From assembly GCA_964609085.1 (NCBI GenBank), contig CAZSRZ010000005.1, positions 32,249 to 96,248 of the forward strand: a stretch of DNA of 64,000 nt, read 5' to 3'. Made by a program: the position numbers and the translations under genes. Under the pieces are notes generated by a model. The model did not search any database. It was not told where the DNA came from and saw nothing but the letters and a program-made list of their open reading frames with translations. Each line of letters starts with the position of its first letter. Position 1 is the stretch's first letter. Below, piece after piece: positions 1 to 8,588 of the stretch. This stretch comes from JANPLG01 sp964609085 (GTDB taxonomy: Bacteria > Armatimonadota > SYMT01).

Positions 1-290
1 ATGGCGCCGATGACGCCCTGCCACTCGAACAGTGTCTTCTTCGCCTTCGTCACGCGACCAGCGTCGTGGCACCGGGTGCAGTTCTTGACGAACCGTCGAT
101 AGCCGTCGCGGATTTCGAATGGCAGGGCTCGGATCTCCGGGGGCAGGTCGTTGTTGTTCGCCTGTTGAGTCTGCTCAACCTGGAACGCGCCTGCGGCACC
201 CGCGAGGATCAGCGGCAGCAAGACGCAGAGCCCCGCCAGACGAGAGAGCCCGGCGTGCGAACGTCGGATATTCGGAGGCGTGCAACCCAT
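1..290 (-). CDS. Exported c-type cytochrome-like protein, N-terminal part (cut by window start)
   Basis: Reading the minus strand from an ATG at 290 gives an open frame that runs off the window start. Residues 1-40 form a basic start plus a hydrophobic stretch (LAGLCVLLPLILAGAAGA), which looks like a signal peptide. A single heme-binding motif CTRCH follows at about residues 72-76, after the phrase FVKNCTRCHDAGRV. This pattern fits a periplasmic monoheme cytochrome domain. The C-terminal part is outside the window, so it could also be the leader domain of a larger dehydrogenase. An aggt tract just upstream of the ATG is only a weak ribosome site. Confidence 0.7.
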   Translation of the reverse strand, partial: MGCTPPNIRRSHAGLSRLAGLCVLLPLILAGAAGAFQVEQTQQANNNDLPPEIRALPFEIRDGYRRFVKNCTRCHDAGRVTKAKKTLFEWQGVIGA

Positions 291-346
291 TGACCTATTC
301 TGGCGCAGGACTGACCCGGGGGTAAGCTTCGAAAGACTGAGTTCAT

Positions 347-883
347 CTAGAGCTTGGCGCCCGCCGCACGCACGATCTCAGCGGCAACCTGCTCCGGGTT
401 CAGCTCGGCTGTGTCGACGCGGTGCGTGTAATACGCCGGGTCATGGAAGTCGATGCCGTAGAGCCTCAGAAACTTGGCAGTGTCCGCCGCGTCACGCTCG
501 GAAATGCGCATCCGGGCTTCGTCCAGGCCGCGCTCGCTTTCCCGACCGACCAGCCGCTGCGCGCGGACCTCGAGCGGACAATCGCAGAACACACGCAGCG
601 CATCGGGCATATTGCGGGCAAGGTAACCGACCAGCCGCGCTTCCGCGATGAGGCAGTTCCCCTCCGCGAGCAGTTGATACATGTGGGCATCTGCGCCGCG
701 ATGGTCCGCGTCGCTGAACGCGGAGATCTCTTGCGGGTCGAGTCCCCTTAGGGCGCAGTATTCGCGAAAACGGGCCCCCGTGCTCTCCACGTGCCAGGGC
801 TCCCCCAGCATCGCACGGACCCTTTGTGCCGCCGTGGACTTCCCACTCACAGCATCGCCGGCTATGCAGATGATCCTCTTCAT
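347..883 (-). CDS. Cytidylate kinase-like small P-loop kinase
   Basis: This protein of about 178 residues begins MKRIICIAG, followed by the Walker A loop GDAVSGKST. It resembles the AAA_33/cytidylate kinase-like family, which transfers phosphate from ATP to nucleotides or related small molecules in the cytoplasm. Arg-rich lid motifs (REYCALRG, RLVGRESERG) and the CMK-like phrase RISERDAADTAKF are present. I chose the ATG at 883 because GGAG lies 9 bases upstream; an in-frame ATG at 898 has no ribosome site. The gene stands alone, divergent from cstA. The substrate is inferred from family resemblance and could be another nucleoside or a cofactor precursor. Confidence 0.65.
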   Translation of the reverse strand: MKRIICIAGDAVSGKSTAAQRVRAMLGEPWHVESTGARFREYCALRGLDPQEISAFSDADHRGADAHMYQLLAEGNCLIAEARLVGYLARNMPDALRVFCDCPLEVRAQRLVGRESERGLDEARMRISERDAADTAKFLRLYGIDFHDPAYYTHRVDTAELNPEQVAAEIVRAAGAKL

Positions 884-1047
884 GAACGACGGCTCCATGG
901 GCGGCGGCGGCGACGGTACCGGGTTATACCTCTGGTTCGAGGCCGAGGGGCGAACTCGTGCCTGTCAAACCAGGAATGGAGCCGGCGGTTGTCGAAGGAT
1001 GCCCGCGGGCGCGGCCCCGGGGCCGCCCGGACGGCGAGGGATTGAAC

Positions 1048-3090
1048 GTGCAGATCAATGCATTCTGGTTGATGCTCGGCGCTCTGGGCGTCTACGCCAT
1101 AGCCTACCGTTACTACAGCGGCTTCCTGGCGCGAAAGGTGATCGTCCTCGATGACTCCCGGGTGACGCCCGCGCACCGGTTCAACGACGGACAGAACTAT
1201 CACCCCACCAACAAGTGGGTGTTGTGGGGCCACCACTTCGCCGCGATCGCGGGGGCCGGCCCCCTCATCGGTCCGGTGCTGGCCGCCCAGTTCGGCTACA
1301 TGCCGGGCCTCCTGTGGTTGGTGTTCGGCGTCTGCATCGGCGGTGCCGTCCAGGATTTCATCATTCTGGCTGCTTCGGTGCGGCGAAACGGCCGATCGCT
1401 GGCGGAGATCGCGAGATCCGAGATCAGCCCCTTGAGCGGCTCGGTGGCGATGATCGCGATCCTCTTCATCGTCATCGTGGCTCTCGCCGTGCTTGGATTC
1501 GTAGTGGTGAACGCGCTGGCAGAGAGCGCCTGGGGCATGTTCACGATTGCGGCGTCGATCCCGATCGCCCTCTTCATGGGGCTCTACATGTACCGGTTCC
1601 GAAAAGGACGGGTGGCGGAAGCGTCGGCGATCGGTGTGTCTCTCCTGATCCTCTGCGTCGTGCTTGGGGCCCAGTTTCAGCCGGGCGGTTTCCTGCACGC
1701 CTTCGCCCCCATGTTCACCCTCGACAAGCCGGCGATCACCACGTCCATGGCGATCTACGGGCTGATAGCCTCCGTTCTGCCGGTGTGGATGCTGCTCTGT
1801 CCCCGAGACTACCTGTCGAGCTACATGAAGGTCGGCACGGTCTTTCTGATCGTGGGGGCGGTACTGATCATCCGCCCGACGGTGCAAGCTCCCGCGTTTT
1901 CATCGTTCATCGGCGGCGGAGGACCGCTCGTCCCCGGTCCGTTGTTCCCGTTCGTATTCATCACCATCGCCTGCGGTGCCATCTCCGGCTTCCACGCTCT
2001 CGTCTCCAGTGGGACCACTCCCAAGATGATTGACCGTGAGGGCCAGTGCCGGGCTATCGGCTATGGGGCGATGCTGATGGAGAGCCTGGTGGGAGTGACG
2101 GCGCTCATCGCGGCGAGCTCGCTCTACCCGGCGGACTATTTTCAGATCAACCTGAAGCCCGAGGTCTTTGCGGGGCTCGGGCTAGACGGGGCCCACCTCT
2201 CCGAACTGGCGGCGCTCGTCGGTGTCGACAACCTCGCCGGCCGAACCGGCGGCGGCGTGTCGCTGGCCGTGGGGATCGCGCAGATCTTTGGGAACGTCCC
2301 CTGGCTGAAGGGGGCGATGAGCTACCTCTACCACTTCGTGATCATGTTCGAGGCGCTCTTTGTCCTCACCACGATCGACACGGGCACGCGCATTGCCCGT
2401 TTCCTGGTTCAGGAGTTCGCCGGGAGGTTGCCGAAGGCTGGAGCCGCCAGCACGGCGGCCGGCCTCGCCTGGCCCGCGACCGGAGCGGTGACCATCGGGG
2501 CTGTGGCCGCGCTCTGGCCATTGATCACGGGTGCTTCGACGCCGCCAGTCGTGGTTTGGGTCGGAGCCGGCCTACTCGTGGCGGGGGCGCTGGTGCTCGC
2601 GGTGCACCCGCGCATCGGCAAAGCGGAGTGGATGCCCGGCACGATCGCCGCCAGTGTTCTGGTCTGCGCCGGATGGGCGTACTTTATCTACACCGGCACC
2701 ATCCAGACGCTCTGGCCGATGTTCGGCGTGGCCAACCAGTTACTCGCCATCGTGGCCCTGACGGTGGGCACCACCGTCCTGATCAACGAAGGCCGGAGCC
2801 GCTACGCCTGGGTGACCCTGGTGCCGATGACGCTCGTCGGCATCACCACGGTCACCGGCGGTGTGATGAGCATCAAGGACAACTTCCTCAAGCTGGCGTT
2901 CGCGAACAAGGCGCCGGGGGACCAGGTGAAGGGCTTCCTGAACGCGGGGCTTACGTCGATCATGCTCGTCTGCGTCGTGCTCATCCTGGCGGATGCGATC
3001 CCGCGATGGATCCGGCACTGGTCCGCGGGCCGAAGTGAGACAGCCGCACTCCTCGAAAGCAGCCTCGTCGCCGCGGAGCCGTCGGGGTAG
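1048..3090 (+). CDS. cstA: CstA-family carbon starvation protein (pyruvate/peptide carrier)
   Basis: This is a polytopic inner-membrane protein of 680 residues, close to the usual length of CstA/BtsT. The opening region carries the family signature DGQNYHPTNKWVLWGHHFAA and the nearby GPLIGPVLAAQFG, followed by more than a dozen hydrophobic segments. Family members import pyruvate (BtsT, CstA) or small peptides with protons. I placed the start at the GTG at 1048 (VQINAFW), which has AGGG seven bases upstream; an upstream in-frame extension to 958 is Pro/Arg-rich and not family-like. Two sugar permeases follow on the same strand, so it may belong to a nutrient-uptake group. Confidence 0.88.
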   Translation: MQINAFWLMLGALGVYAIAYRYYSGFLARKVIVLDDSRVTPAHRFNDGQNYHPTNKWVLWGHHFAAIAGAGPLIGPVLAAQFGYMPGLLWLVFGVCIGGAVQDFIILAASVRRNGRSLAEIARSEISPLSGSVAMIAILFIVIVALAVLGFVVVNALAESAWGMFTIAASIPIALFMGLYMYRFRKGRVAEASAIGVSLLILCVVLGAQFQPGGFLHAFAPMFTLDKPAITTSMAIYGLIASVLPVWMLLCPRDYLSSYMKVGTVFLIVGAVLIIRPTVQAPAFSSFIGGGGPLVPGPLFPFVFITIACGAISGFHALVSSGTTPKMIDREGQCRAIGYGAMLMESLVGVTALIAASSLYPADYFQINLKPEVFAGLGLDGAHLSELAALVGVDNLAGRTGGGVSLAVGIAQIFGNVPWLKGAMSYLYHFVIMFEALFVLTTIDTGTRIARFLVQEFAGRLPKAGAASTAAGLAWPATGAVTIGAVAALWPLITGASTPPVVVWVGAGLLVAGALVLAVHPRIGKAEWMPGTIAASVLVCAGWAYFIYTGTIQTLWPMFGVANQLLAIVALTVGTTVLINEGRSRYAWVTLVPMTLVGITTVTGGVMSIKDNFLKLAFANKAPGDQVKGFLNAGLTSIMLVCVVLILADAIPRWIRHWSAGRSETAALLESSLVAAEPSG

Positions 3091-3172
3091 CCCCAGGGCG
3101 AGAAGGAAGCACTCCCCCCCGGCGGGAAGTACAGGCGGTGGCGGGCGCGGTGGCCCGGCTGGGGAGCTCTTG

Positions 3173-4093
3173 ATGGCGTCGGGTCGGGTGCAGAGCGCGG
3201 GGCGGATCACGCGTCAACGGCAATGGTCGGGCGTCGCCTTTGCGCTGCCGTCGATCATGGGGCTGCTCTGGTTCACCGCGTATCCGGTGCTTGCGTCGCT
3301 CTACTACAGCTTCTGCAGCTACCCCGTGCTGAAGCCGGCCAGGTGGATCGGCACGGCCAACTACGAGCACCTCGCACGCGACCCGCTTCTCTACACGTCG
3401 CTCGGGAACACGCTCTACTACGCTGCCTTCGCGGTGCCGCTCGGCATACTCCTCGCCCTGGCCCTGGCACTGCTCCTGAACACGGGCGTCCGGGGCCTGG
3501 CCGTCTACCGCACCTGCTTCTACGTTCCGTCGGTGGTGCCTATCGTCGCCAGCGCCGTGCTCTGGGTCTGGCTGCTCAACCCCCAGAATGGGGCCGTCAA
3601 TGACGTGCTCCGAATGTTCGGCGTTCCAAAACCGCCGGGCTGGTTTCAGGATCCCGACTGGAGCAAGCCGGCGATCATCCTCTGGAGCCTGTGGAACGTG
3701 GGCGGCGGGATGGTGATCTTTCTGGCGGCGCTTCAGGATGTGCCGAGGGAATTGCACGAGGCGGCCAGCCTGGATGGTGCTCGCGGATGGGACTGCTTTC
3801 GCCACGTCACCATTCCGTTCATCAGCCCGCAGATTCTGTTCATCCTGATCATGGGGCTCATCGGCGCCTTCCAGTTCTTCACACCGGCCATGGTGATGAC
3901 CAACGGCTCGGGCGGGCCGGTCGACTCCACCACCTTCTACAGCCTCTACCTGTTCAACAAGGCGTTCAGCGACTTCAAGATGGGGTATGCCTGCGCCATG
4001 GCCTGGGTGCTGCTGCTCCTGGTGCTCATCGCGACCGGATTGGTGCTGAAGAGCAGTGCTCGGCACATCTACTACGCCGGAGCCGAGTCGTGA
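3173..4093 (+). CDS. Sugar ABC transporter permease, MalF/UgpA type
   Basis: This membrane protein of 306 residues has about six hydrophobic segments and the binding-protein-dependent permease EAA loop (EAASLDGARGWDCFRHVTIP), which contacts the ATPase. Sequences such as ALLLNTGVRG and YRTCFYVPSVVP are typical of the MalF-like partner in carbohydrate (CUT1) transporters. The ATG at 3173 is preceded by GGGGAG at 3161-3166. Its stop overlaps the GTG start of the second permease, so the two are translated together. No binding protein or ATPase lies beside it, and the substrate is unknown. Confidence 0.88.
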   Translation: MASGRVQSAGRITRQRQWSGVAFALPSIMGLLWFTAYPVLASLYYSFCSYPVLKPARWIGTANYEHLARDPLLYTSLGNTLYYAAFAVPLGILLALALALLLNTGVRGLAVYRTCFYVPSVVPIVASAVLWVWLLNPQNGAVNDVLRMFGVPKPPGWFQDPDWSKPAIILWSLWNVGGGMVIFLAALQDVPRELHEAASLDGARGWDCFRHVTIPFISPQILFILIMGLIGAFQFFTPAMVMTNGSGGPVDSTTFYSLYLFNKAFSDFKMGYACAMAWVLLLLVLIATGLVLKSSARHIYYAGAES

Positions 4094-4947
4094 CGGCCGC
4101 GCCCGCGACTCTGATGGGTCGACGCCGACGGCTGAACCGGCAGATCGTGCTGCACACGGCTCTCTGCGGCCTCAGCCTCATCTTCCTGATCCCCCTCTAC
4201 TGGCTGATCAGTTCGTCCTTGAAGACGGACTCACAGCTCCACGCCTGGCCGCCTGTCTGGTTGCCGCGTCCGGTCACCCTGGAACACTACCAAAAGGGCC
4301 TGGCGGCCATTCCCTTTCTGCAGATGCTCGGGAATACGCTGACCGTGGCGCTGCTTTCCGTTTTGGGGACGGTGCTCTCCTCCTCGCTGGTCGCTTTCAG
4401 CCTCACGGCCGGCAGGTGGCGTGGGCGGGACGCGCTCTTCTACACCCTGCTGGCGACGATGATGCTGCCCGGTCAGGTGACGATGGTGCCGATCTTCGTT
4501 CTGTTCGCGAAGATGGGCTGGGTAGACACGCTGGCGCCGCTGATCGTGCCGCATTTTTTCGGCAGCGCCTTCGCCATCTTCCTGATGCGTCAGTTCTTCC
4601 TCGGGATCCCCAGGGACCTGAGTGATGCCGCCCGCATCGATGGCTGCGGCCCATGGGGCGTCTACGCCCGCATCATCATGCCGCTCTCACGACCAGTGCT
4701 GGCCACGGTCGCCCTCTTCACGTTTCTGGGGGCCTGGAACGATTACATGGGGCCTCTGATCTATCTCGCGAACCCCCAGAACTACACTCTTTCCATCGGT
4801 CTGGCGCAGTTTAATAGCCAGTACGGATCGTTCCCAGGGCAGCTCATGGCGGTCACCACGGTGATGACGGTGCCGATCCTGGTGCTCTTCTTCCTGACGC
4901 AGCGCACGTTCATCCAGGGCATGACGACATCGGGGATCAAGGGGTAG
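4090..4947 (+). CDS. Sugar ABC transporter permease, MalG type
   Basis: This is the second permease of a CUT1 sugar importer, 285 residues long. It has six predicted membrane helices and the EAA-loop phrase DAARIDGCGPWGVYARIIMP. The C-terminus LTQRTFIQGMTTSGIKG matches the MalG class. The GTG at 4090 overlaps the upstream stop (GTGA) and has GGAG seven bases upstream; a second in-frame ATG exists at 4114. The partner is the permease at 3173. The operon ends here and faces a sugar isomerase on the other strand. Confidence 0.88.
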   Translation: MTAAPATLMGRRRRLNRQIVLHTALCGLSLIFLIPLYWLISSSLKTDSQLHAWPPVWLPRPVTLEHYQKGLAAIPFLQMLGNTLTVALLSVLGTVLSSSLVAFSLTAGRWRGRDALFYTLLATMMLPGQVTMVPIFVLFAKMGWVDTLAPLIVPHFFGSAFAIFLMRQFFLGIPRDLSDAARIDGCGPWGVYARIIMPLSRPVLATVALFTFLGAWNDYMGPLIYLANPQNYTLSIGLAQFNSQYGSFPGQLMAVTTVMTVPILVLFFLTQRTFIQGMTTSGIKG

Positions 4948-4983
4948 GACGGGCGGTCCGCACCGTCGCCGAGGATCGGGGCC

Positions 4984-5736
4984 TCACCGCCCCATGGCAC
5001 GAAGGTTCTGGAGGCAGCGGTCCACGCACTCCAGGGGAGGGTAGGCGTAACTCTCCTGCTCGACGATGTACCACTCCGTCCCCCCGACGGTCTCACACAG
5101 GGTGAAGACTTTCCGCCAGTCGACGTCGCCCTCGCCGACCAGCGCCCGGTCGTTGGTGGCGGAGTGTTCCTTGAGGTGAACCGTGAGGGCCCGGCCCGGA
5201 TAGCGAGCGATGTAGGGCACGGGATCGCCCCCGCCGTGCAGGGCATTTCCGATGTCAACCTGCATCACCACCGAGGCGGGGGTGTGCGCGAAGAAGGTGT
5301 CCCACGGTAACTCACCGTCCATCTCCTCGAACTCGACGGAGTGATTGTGATACCCGACGAGCATGCCCAGTTCTGCTGCCGCCGCCGAAGCCTCGGTGAA
5401 GAGCCGCGCCGTTTCCAGCCAGGCCGCGCGCGAAGCCCGGCGCTCGGCGGGAAGCCCGGGCACGATGAGGAAGCGGTGGCCGAGGGTAGCGGCGAATTCT
5501 GCCGTGCGTGACAACTCCTCACCGAGGATGGAAGTGAAGGCTGTGTGAGTGCCGGCGCACCTTAGTCCGCGCTCATCCAGCATCCTTCGGAGTTCAGCGG
5601 CCGAGCGGCCGTAGTAGCCGGCGAACTCCACCCCGTCGTAGCCCATCCTCGCGACGGCGTCCAGCACGCCGGGCAGATCCGCCTCGCACTCCTTGCGGAC
5701 ACTGTAGAGCTGAAGGGCGATGGGGATGCGGGGCAT
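4984..5736 (-). CDS. Sugar phosphate isomerase/epimerase (xylose isomerase-like TIM barrel)
   Basis: This soluble protein of 250 residues has the opening PIALQLYSVRKECEADLPG and the repeated acidic and His positions of the AP-endonuclease-2 / xylose isomerase-like barrel: GYDGVEFAGYYG, GTHTAF, YHNHSVEFEE, MQVDIGNALHGG and HLKEHS. These normally bind a divalent metal and isomerise or epimerise keto-sugars. The ATG at 5736 has GGAG seven bases upstream; an upstream in-frame ATG at 5784 adds a non-family leader. It is the last gene of the minus-strand run with the SelA-like enzyme. Exact substrate unknown. Confidence 0.82.
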   Translation of the reverse strand: MPRIPIALQLYSVRKECEADLPGVLDAVARMGYDGVEFAGYYGRSAAELRRMLDERGLRCAGTHTAFTSILGEELSRTAEFAATLGHRFLIVPGLPAERRASRAAWLETARLFTEASAAAAELGMLVGYHNHSVEFEEMDGELPWDTFFAHTPASVVMQVDIGNALHGGGDPVPYIARYPGRALTVHLKEHSATNDRALVGEGDVDWRKVFTLCETVGGTEWYIVEQESYAYPPLECVDRCLQNLRAMGR

Positions 5737-5814
5737 GGGAGTACTCCGTGGGGGTGGCAGGAGGCAATCGTTCGCGGTGACCATCCACCTGTTCCGCCCC
5801 GCTCTCGCCGCCTC

Positions 5815-6033
5815 CTACGGCTGGTCCATCGGTGCGAAACGCGGGACCCGGGTGCCGCTTTCCAGGACTACTTCGTCCAGAAACATCGCCAGCGGGCGCA
5901 CCCAGAGCCGCCCGTCGGCGCTCATGTAGACCGCCATCGGTTCCTCGGTCTCCGTGTGGGTGGCCTCCCCGAGCAGGGTGTAGAGCCCGCCCTTGTAGTG
6001 GCGGTGCGTCGGTGAGTGCGGTAGGTCCGCCAT
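5815..6033 (-). CDS. DUF1653-type small protein
   Basis: A protein of 72 residues: HYKGGLYTLLGEATHTETEE, then a phrase like VYMSADGRLWVRPLAMFLDEV. This matches the DUF1653 pattern (H-Y-KG-Y-L-A-HTET-VVY) found as a stand-alone small domain in many bacteria. No biochemical role is established. The ATG has GAGGA about five bases upstream. It sits between the SelA-like enzyme and the TIM-barrel isomerase on the same strand, probably in one transcript. Confidence 0.75.
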   Translation of the reverse strand: MADLPHSPTHRHYKGGLYTLLGEATHTETEEPMAVYMSADGRLWVRPLAMFLDEVVLESGTRVPRFAPMDQP

Positions 6034-6062
6034 GCCATCCTCTTCTATCAGTGGGGGGTACC

Positions 6063-7181
6063 TCAGGAGTCAGGCGCCAGGACTTGATACAGCCGACGGA
6101 CAAGGGGCTCCACTTCATCCTCCGAGAGCGTTTGCGGATTGACGTAGACCACGCCCGGTGGTCCCTCACCCAGCTCAATCGCCGGATCGCCGGCAAGCAA
6201 CTCCGCAAGGATCATCGATCGAGACTTGCCCAGCCCGGCTTCGTCGAGCGTAAGGGCCGCCCGCGGAACCGGTTGACCGGCTTCGTTCGGCCAGTCGCGC
6301 GCGGCGACGATGTGCTTGTGCCCGCGGAAGCTCCGCACCACGCCCTCCACCACTGACTCCCAGAACAGCGACTGCACCTCCTCATCCTGGGCGAGGTACC
6401 ACCGCACGGCTGCGAGAATCCCGCAGAGCTCCTCCTTGCCGACCTTGAATCCCCGGCCGATAAATGGGTTTGGCGGCGCGTGGAAGGCGCACGCCTCCAC
6501 CAGCGAACGCCGGCCGAGGATCAGCCCGCTCGACTGCGGCCCACGCAGACCCTTTCCGCCGCTGAAGATCGCCGCGTCGGCGCCACGCCAGGCATAGTCC
6601 CAGAGGTTTCGTCGGGGAGGGAGTTGAGCGGCTGCATCCACTATGACGGCGATCCCCCGCGGACGACAAATCTCAACCGCAGTTTCGAGAGGCAGTTCTC
6701 CCCGCGCCAGTTCGTGTCGGGGGAAGAAAAACATGGCCGCAGTGCGTGGAGTGATCGCTCTGAGCAGGTCCTCCGCCGTCGTGCCCCCGGGACCGCCGAT
6801 CTCGACGAGCACCGCGCCCGCCATCCGGATGCCGAAGTCGTAGCCGACGCGCGTATGGGCGTGGATGATGACCTCGTTCTTCAGACCCGCCGTCTGGGGC
6901 AGGCGTTCGCGCAGGTCAGGATCCGTGCCGGCGATGCATGCGGCCGTGACCAGGGTCAGGCCGGCCGACGCACCAGAGGTCACGAAGCAGGCTTCATTCC
7001 GCGTGAGTAGCGCGATCTCGTCGCCGACCGCACGCTGAAGATCAGTCAGGCTGACGAAGGCCCGGCCGGCCTCCGCCATCGCCTCCGCCACCCCGGGCGC
7101 CAGGACGGACCCTCCAAGCCGGGTGAGCGTGGCATTCGCGTTGATCACTCGGGAGATCCCGAGTTCCTCGTAAAGCGCCAC
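6063..7181 (-). CDS. SelA/DgaE-like PLP-dependent enzyme (fold-type I)
   Basis: This protein of 372 residues resembles L-seryl-tRNA selenium transferase and the related glucosaminate-6-phosphate ammonia-lyase group. Visible motifs are INANATLTRLGGSVL, LQRAVGDEIA, FVTSGASAGLTL, IVDAAAQLPPR and the cofactor lysine region FSGGKGLRGPQSSG, where the lysine should form the PLP Schiff base. With no selenocysteine genes nearby and a sugar isomerase downstream, a role in amino sugar or sugar-acid catabolism is more likely than selenium transfer; this is inference. The frame opens at a GTG at 7181 without a clear ribosome site. Confidence 0.75.
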   Translation of the reverse strand: MALYEELGISRVINANATLTRLGGSVLAPGVAEAMAEAGRAFVSLTDLQRAVGDEIALLTRNEACFVTSGASAGLTLVTAACIAGTDPDLRERLPQTAGLKNEVIIHAHTRVGYDFGIRMAGAVLVEIGGPGGTTAEDLLRAITPRTAAMFFFPRHELARGELPLETAVEICRPRGIAVIVDAAAQLPPRRNLWDYAWRGADAAIFSGGKGLRGPQSSGLILGRRSLVEACAFHAPPNPFIGRGFKVGKEELCGILAAVRWYLAQDEEVQSLFWESVVEGVVRSFRGHKHIVAARDWPNEAGQPVPRAALTLDEAGLGKSRSMILAELLAGDPAIELGEGPPGVVYVNPQTLSEDEVEPLVRRLYQVLAPDS

Positions 7182-7225
7182 GGATCAATTCTGCCGCAGG
7201 ATCGAGCCCGCGTCGGTCTGCTGCC

Positions 7226-7984
7226 TCACTTCAGCATCGCTTCAAGGAGCGGCTGCATCGCCTCTGCCCAGATTTGATAGCCCCTGGCGTTGGGATGCAG
7301 GGCGTCCGGCATGATGTCCGCTGGGATGCCGCCCTCCGCGTCCAGGAACTTCGGGCCGATGTCCAGGTAGCGCGTCCGCTTGCCGTCGTCCAGCTTTGCC
7401 AGTTCGGAGTTCACCGCCGAGAGCTTCTCGCGGACGGCGATGACGTTGGGGGCCTTTGGATCCGCGCCCCGTGGGAAGATGCCGAGCAGGAGCAGCTTCG
7501 AGTCGGGCAACTTCTTGTGGATCATCTCCACGATCTTCAACACCCCCTTGGTGATCTCCGCCGCGGGGTAGCCGCTGTTGTTGGTGCCGATCATCAGCAC
7601 CACGACCTTCGGCTGGATGCCGTCCAGCTCCCCGTTGTCGATGCGCCAGAGCACGTGCTGCGTGCGATCACCGCCGATGCCGAAGTTGGCCGGGTCGTAG
7701 CCCCCATAGTGCTTCTGCCAGGTGTCGGCGGCTTTCGTCCATCCGGCCGTGATTGAGTCCCCAATGAAGAGGACGCCGATCTTCCCGTCCTTGCCACGCT
7801 TCAGGAACGCCTCGTGCATCATCTGGAAGCGCGGTTGGATTTGGCCGTCAGGGCCGAGCTTGGGTGCAGGCACATCTGCCGGCTGGGTGTTCTGCGCCAC
7901 CGCGGCGGAGGCGAGGATGAGCGCGGAAGCGTAGAGCACTCCCAGCGCTCGAGCGAGGGAAGGTCTGGGTTGAGGCGAGCGCAT
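7226..7984 (-). CDS. Secreted SGNH/GDSL-family esterase
   Basis: This protein of 252 residues has an N-terminal signal peptide (ARALGVLYASALILASAAVAQ). It carries the four SGNH blocks: FIGDSITAGW (nucleophile Ser), NFGIGGDRTQHVLWR (Gly), VLMIGTNNSG (Asn) and DALHPNARGY (Asp/His). Such enzymes deacylate carbohydrates or lipids; a carbohydrate acetylesterase role suits the context. Its ATG overlaps the stop of the gene upstream (TGATG), so translation is coupled. Confidence 0.85.
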   Translation of the reverse strand: MRSPQPRPSLARALGVLYASALILASAAVAQNTQPADVPAPKLGPDGQIQPRFQMMHEAFLKRGKDGKIGVLFIGDSITAGWTKAADTWQKHYGGYDPANFGIGGDRTQHVLWRIDNGELDGIQPKVVVLMIGTNNSGYPAAEITKGVLKIVEMIHKKLPDSKLLLLGIFPRGADPKAPNVIAVREKLSAVNSELAKLDDGKRTRYLDIGPKFLDAEGGIPADIMPDALHPNARGYQIWAEAMQPLLEAMLK

Positions 7985-8415
7985 CAGGATTCTCCCTCGA
8001 AGACACTGCTACCCCGTGCGCCACGTCCGTCACCCTCACGCGGGGGACGGGGCGGTGAGACCATCACTTCGGTGGCCTGCACACGTCCGTCAGGCAACAG
8101 GGTCCCCTTCACGTTCACCCTGGACCCTGGGACGATCTCCTTGAACGTCACCGGCAGTGGGTCGCGGCCCTCGCTTTCGCGAGCTGGCCTCATTAGGCGC
8201 GTCGTGTCCGTGGTGATCACGACGACGTCTGTCTGCTGAGGCTTCTCCCCGTCTCTCCCCGTCACACGGGGAACCACGAACGAGCGGGACTTCTGGTCCA
8301 CGGTTTTCACGACCTGCCAACGGATCGTGAGGGGACGTGCAGCCGGGCCCTCGTCCAGGGCAAAAACAGGACCCATCGGCAGGGCCAATAGGGCGACGGC
8401 AAGTCGCATCGACAT
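7984..8415 (-). CDS. Small exported protein, DUF5666-like
   Basis: This protein of 143 residues starts with a signal-like stretch (MSMRLAVALLALPMGPVFA). It continues as a beta-rich domain with VPRVTGRDG, VVVITTDTTRLMRPA, SRVNVKGTLLPDGRVQATEV and a Pro/Arg/Gly-rich tail. The phrase VNVKGTLLPDGRVQATEV resembles DUF5666 OB-like repeats. No function is known. The ATG at 8415 has GGAG seven bases upstream. The gene is divergent from the Rrf2-type regulator and overlaps the SGNH esterase start. Confidence 0.6.
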   Translation of the reverse strand: MSMRLAVALLALPMGPVFALDEGPAARPLTIRWQVVKTVDQKSRSFVVPRVTGRDGEKPQQTDVVVITTDTTRLMRPARESEGRDPLPVTFKEIVPGSRVNVKGTLLPDGRVQATEVMVSPPRPPREGDGRGARGSSVFEGES

Positions 8416-8520
8416 AGCTGATCTCCGGGTTGGGGCGAGTTCCAACATCCGCTTCGCCCACGGCAGGCTCTTTCCCTCGCTCGGCCCCGCAATTCGACAG
8501 ATCCTCGCGATTTCTGTTGC

Positions 8521-8549
8521 TTGACCGGCCTGGGCCGGCCTGCTATACA
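8521..8549 (+). promoter_or_regulatory. Sigma-70-type promoter of the Rrf2/sulfate operon
   Basis: TTGACC at 8521-8526 and TATACA at 8544-8549 are separated by 17 bases, an almost ideal vegetative promoter. The spacer contains a perfect 6-bp inverted repeat (CCGGCC TG GGCCGG, 8525-8538). Transcription should start at about 8556. Confidence 0.75.
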
Positions 8550-8557
8550 ATACACGA

Positions 8558-8575
8558 CTAATCTGATCGGATAAG
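8558..8575. promoter_or_regulatory. Putative Rrf2-family operator
   Basis: The 18-bp imperfect palindrome CTAATCTGATCGGATAAG lies at the expected transcription start, just after the -10 box and 13 bases before the regulator's ATG. Fourteen of 18 positions are self-complementary. The position suggests autorepression by the protein encoded immediately downstream. This is inference from position and symmetry. Confidence 0.5.
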
Positions 8576-8588
8576 AAGACTTCCTGTC

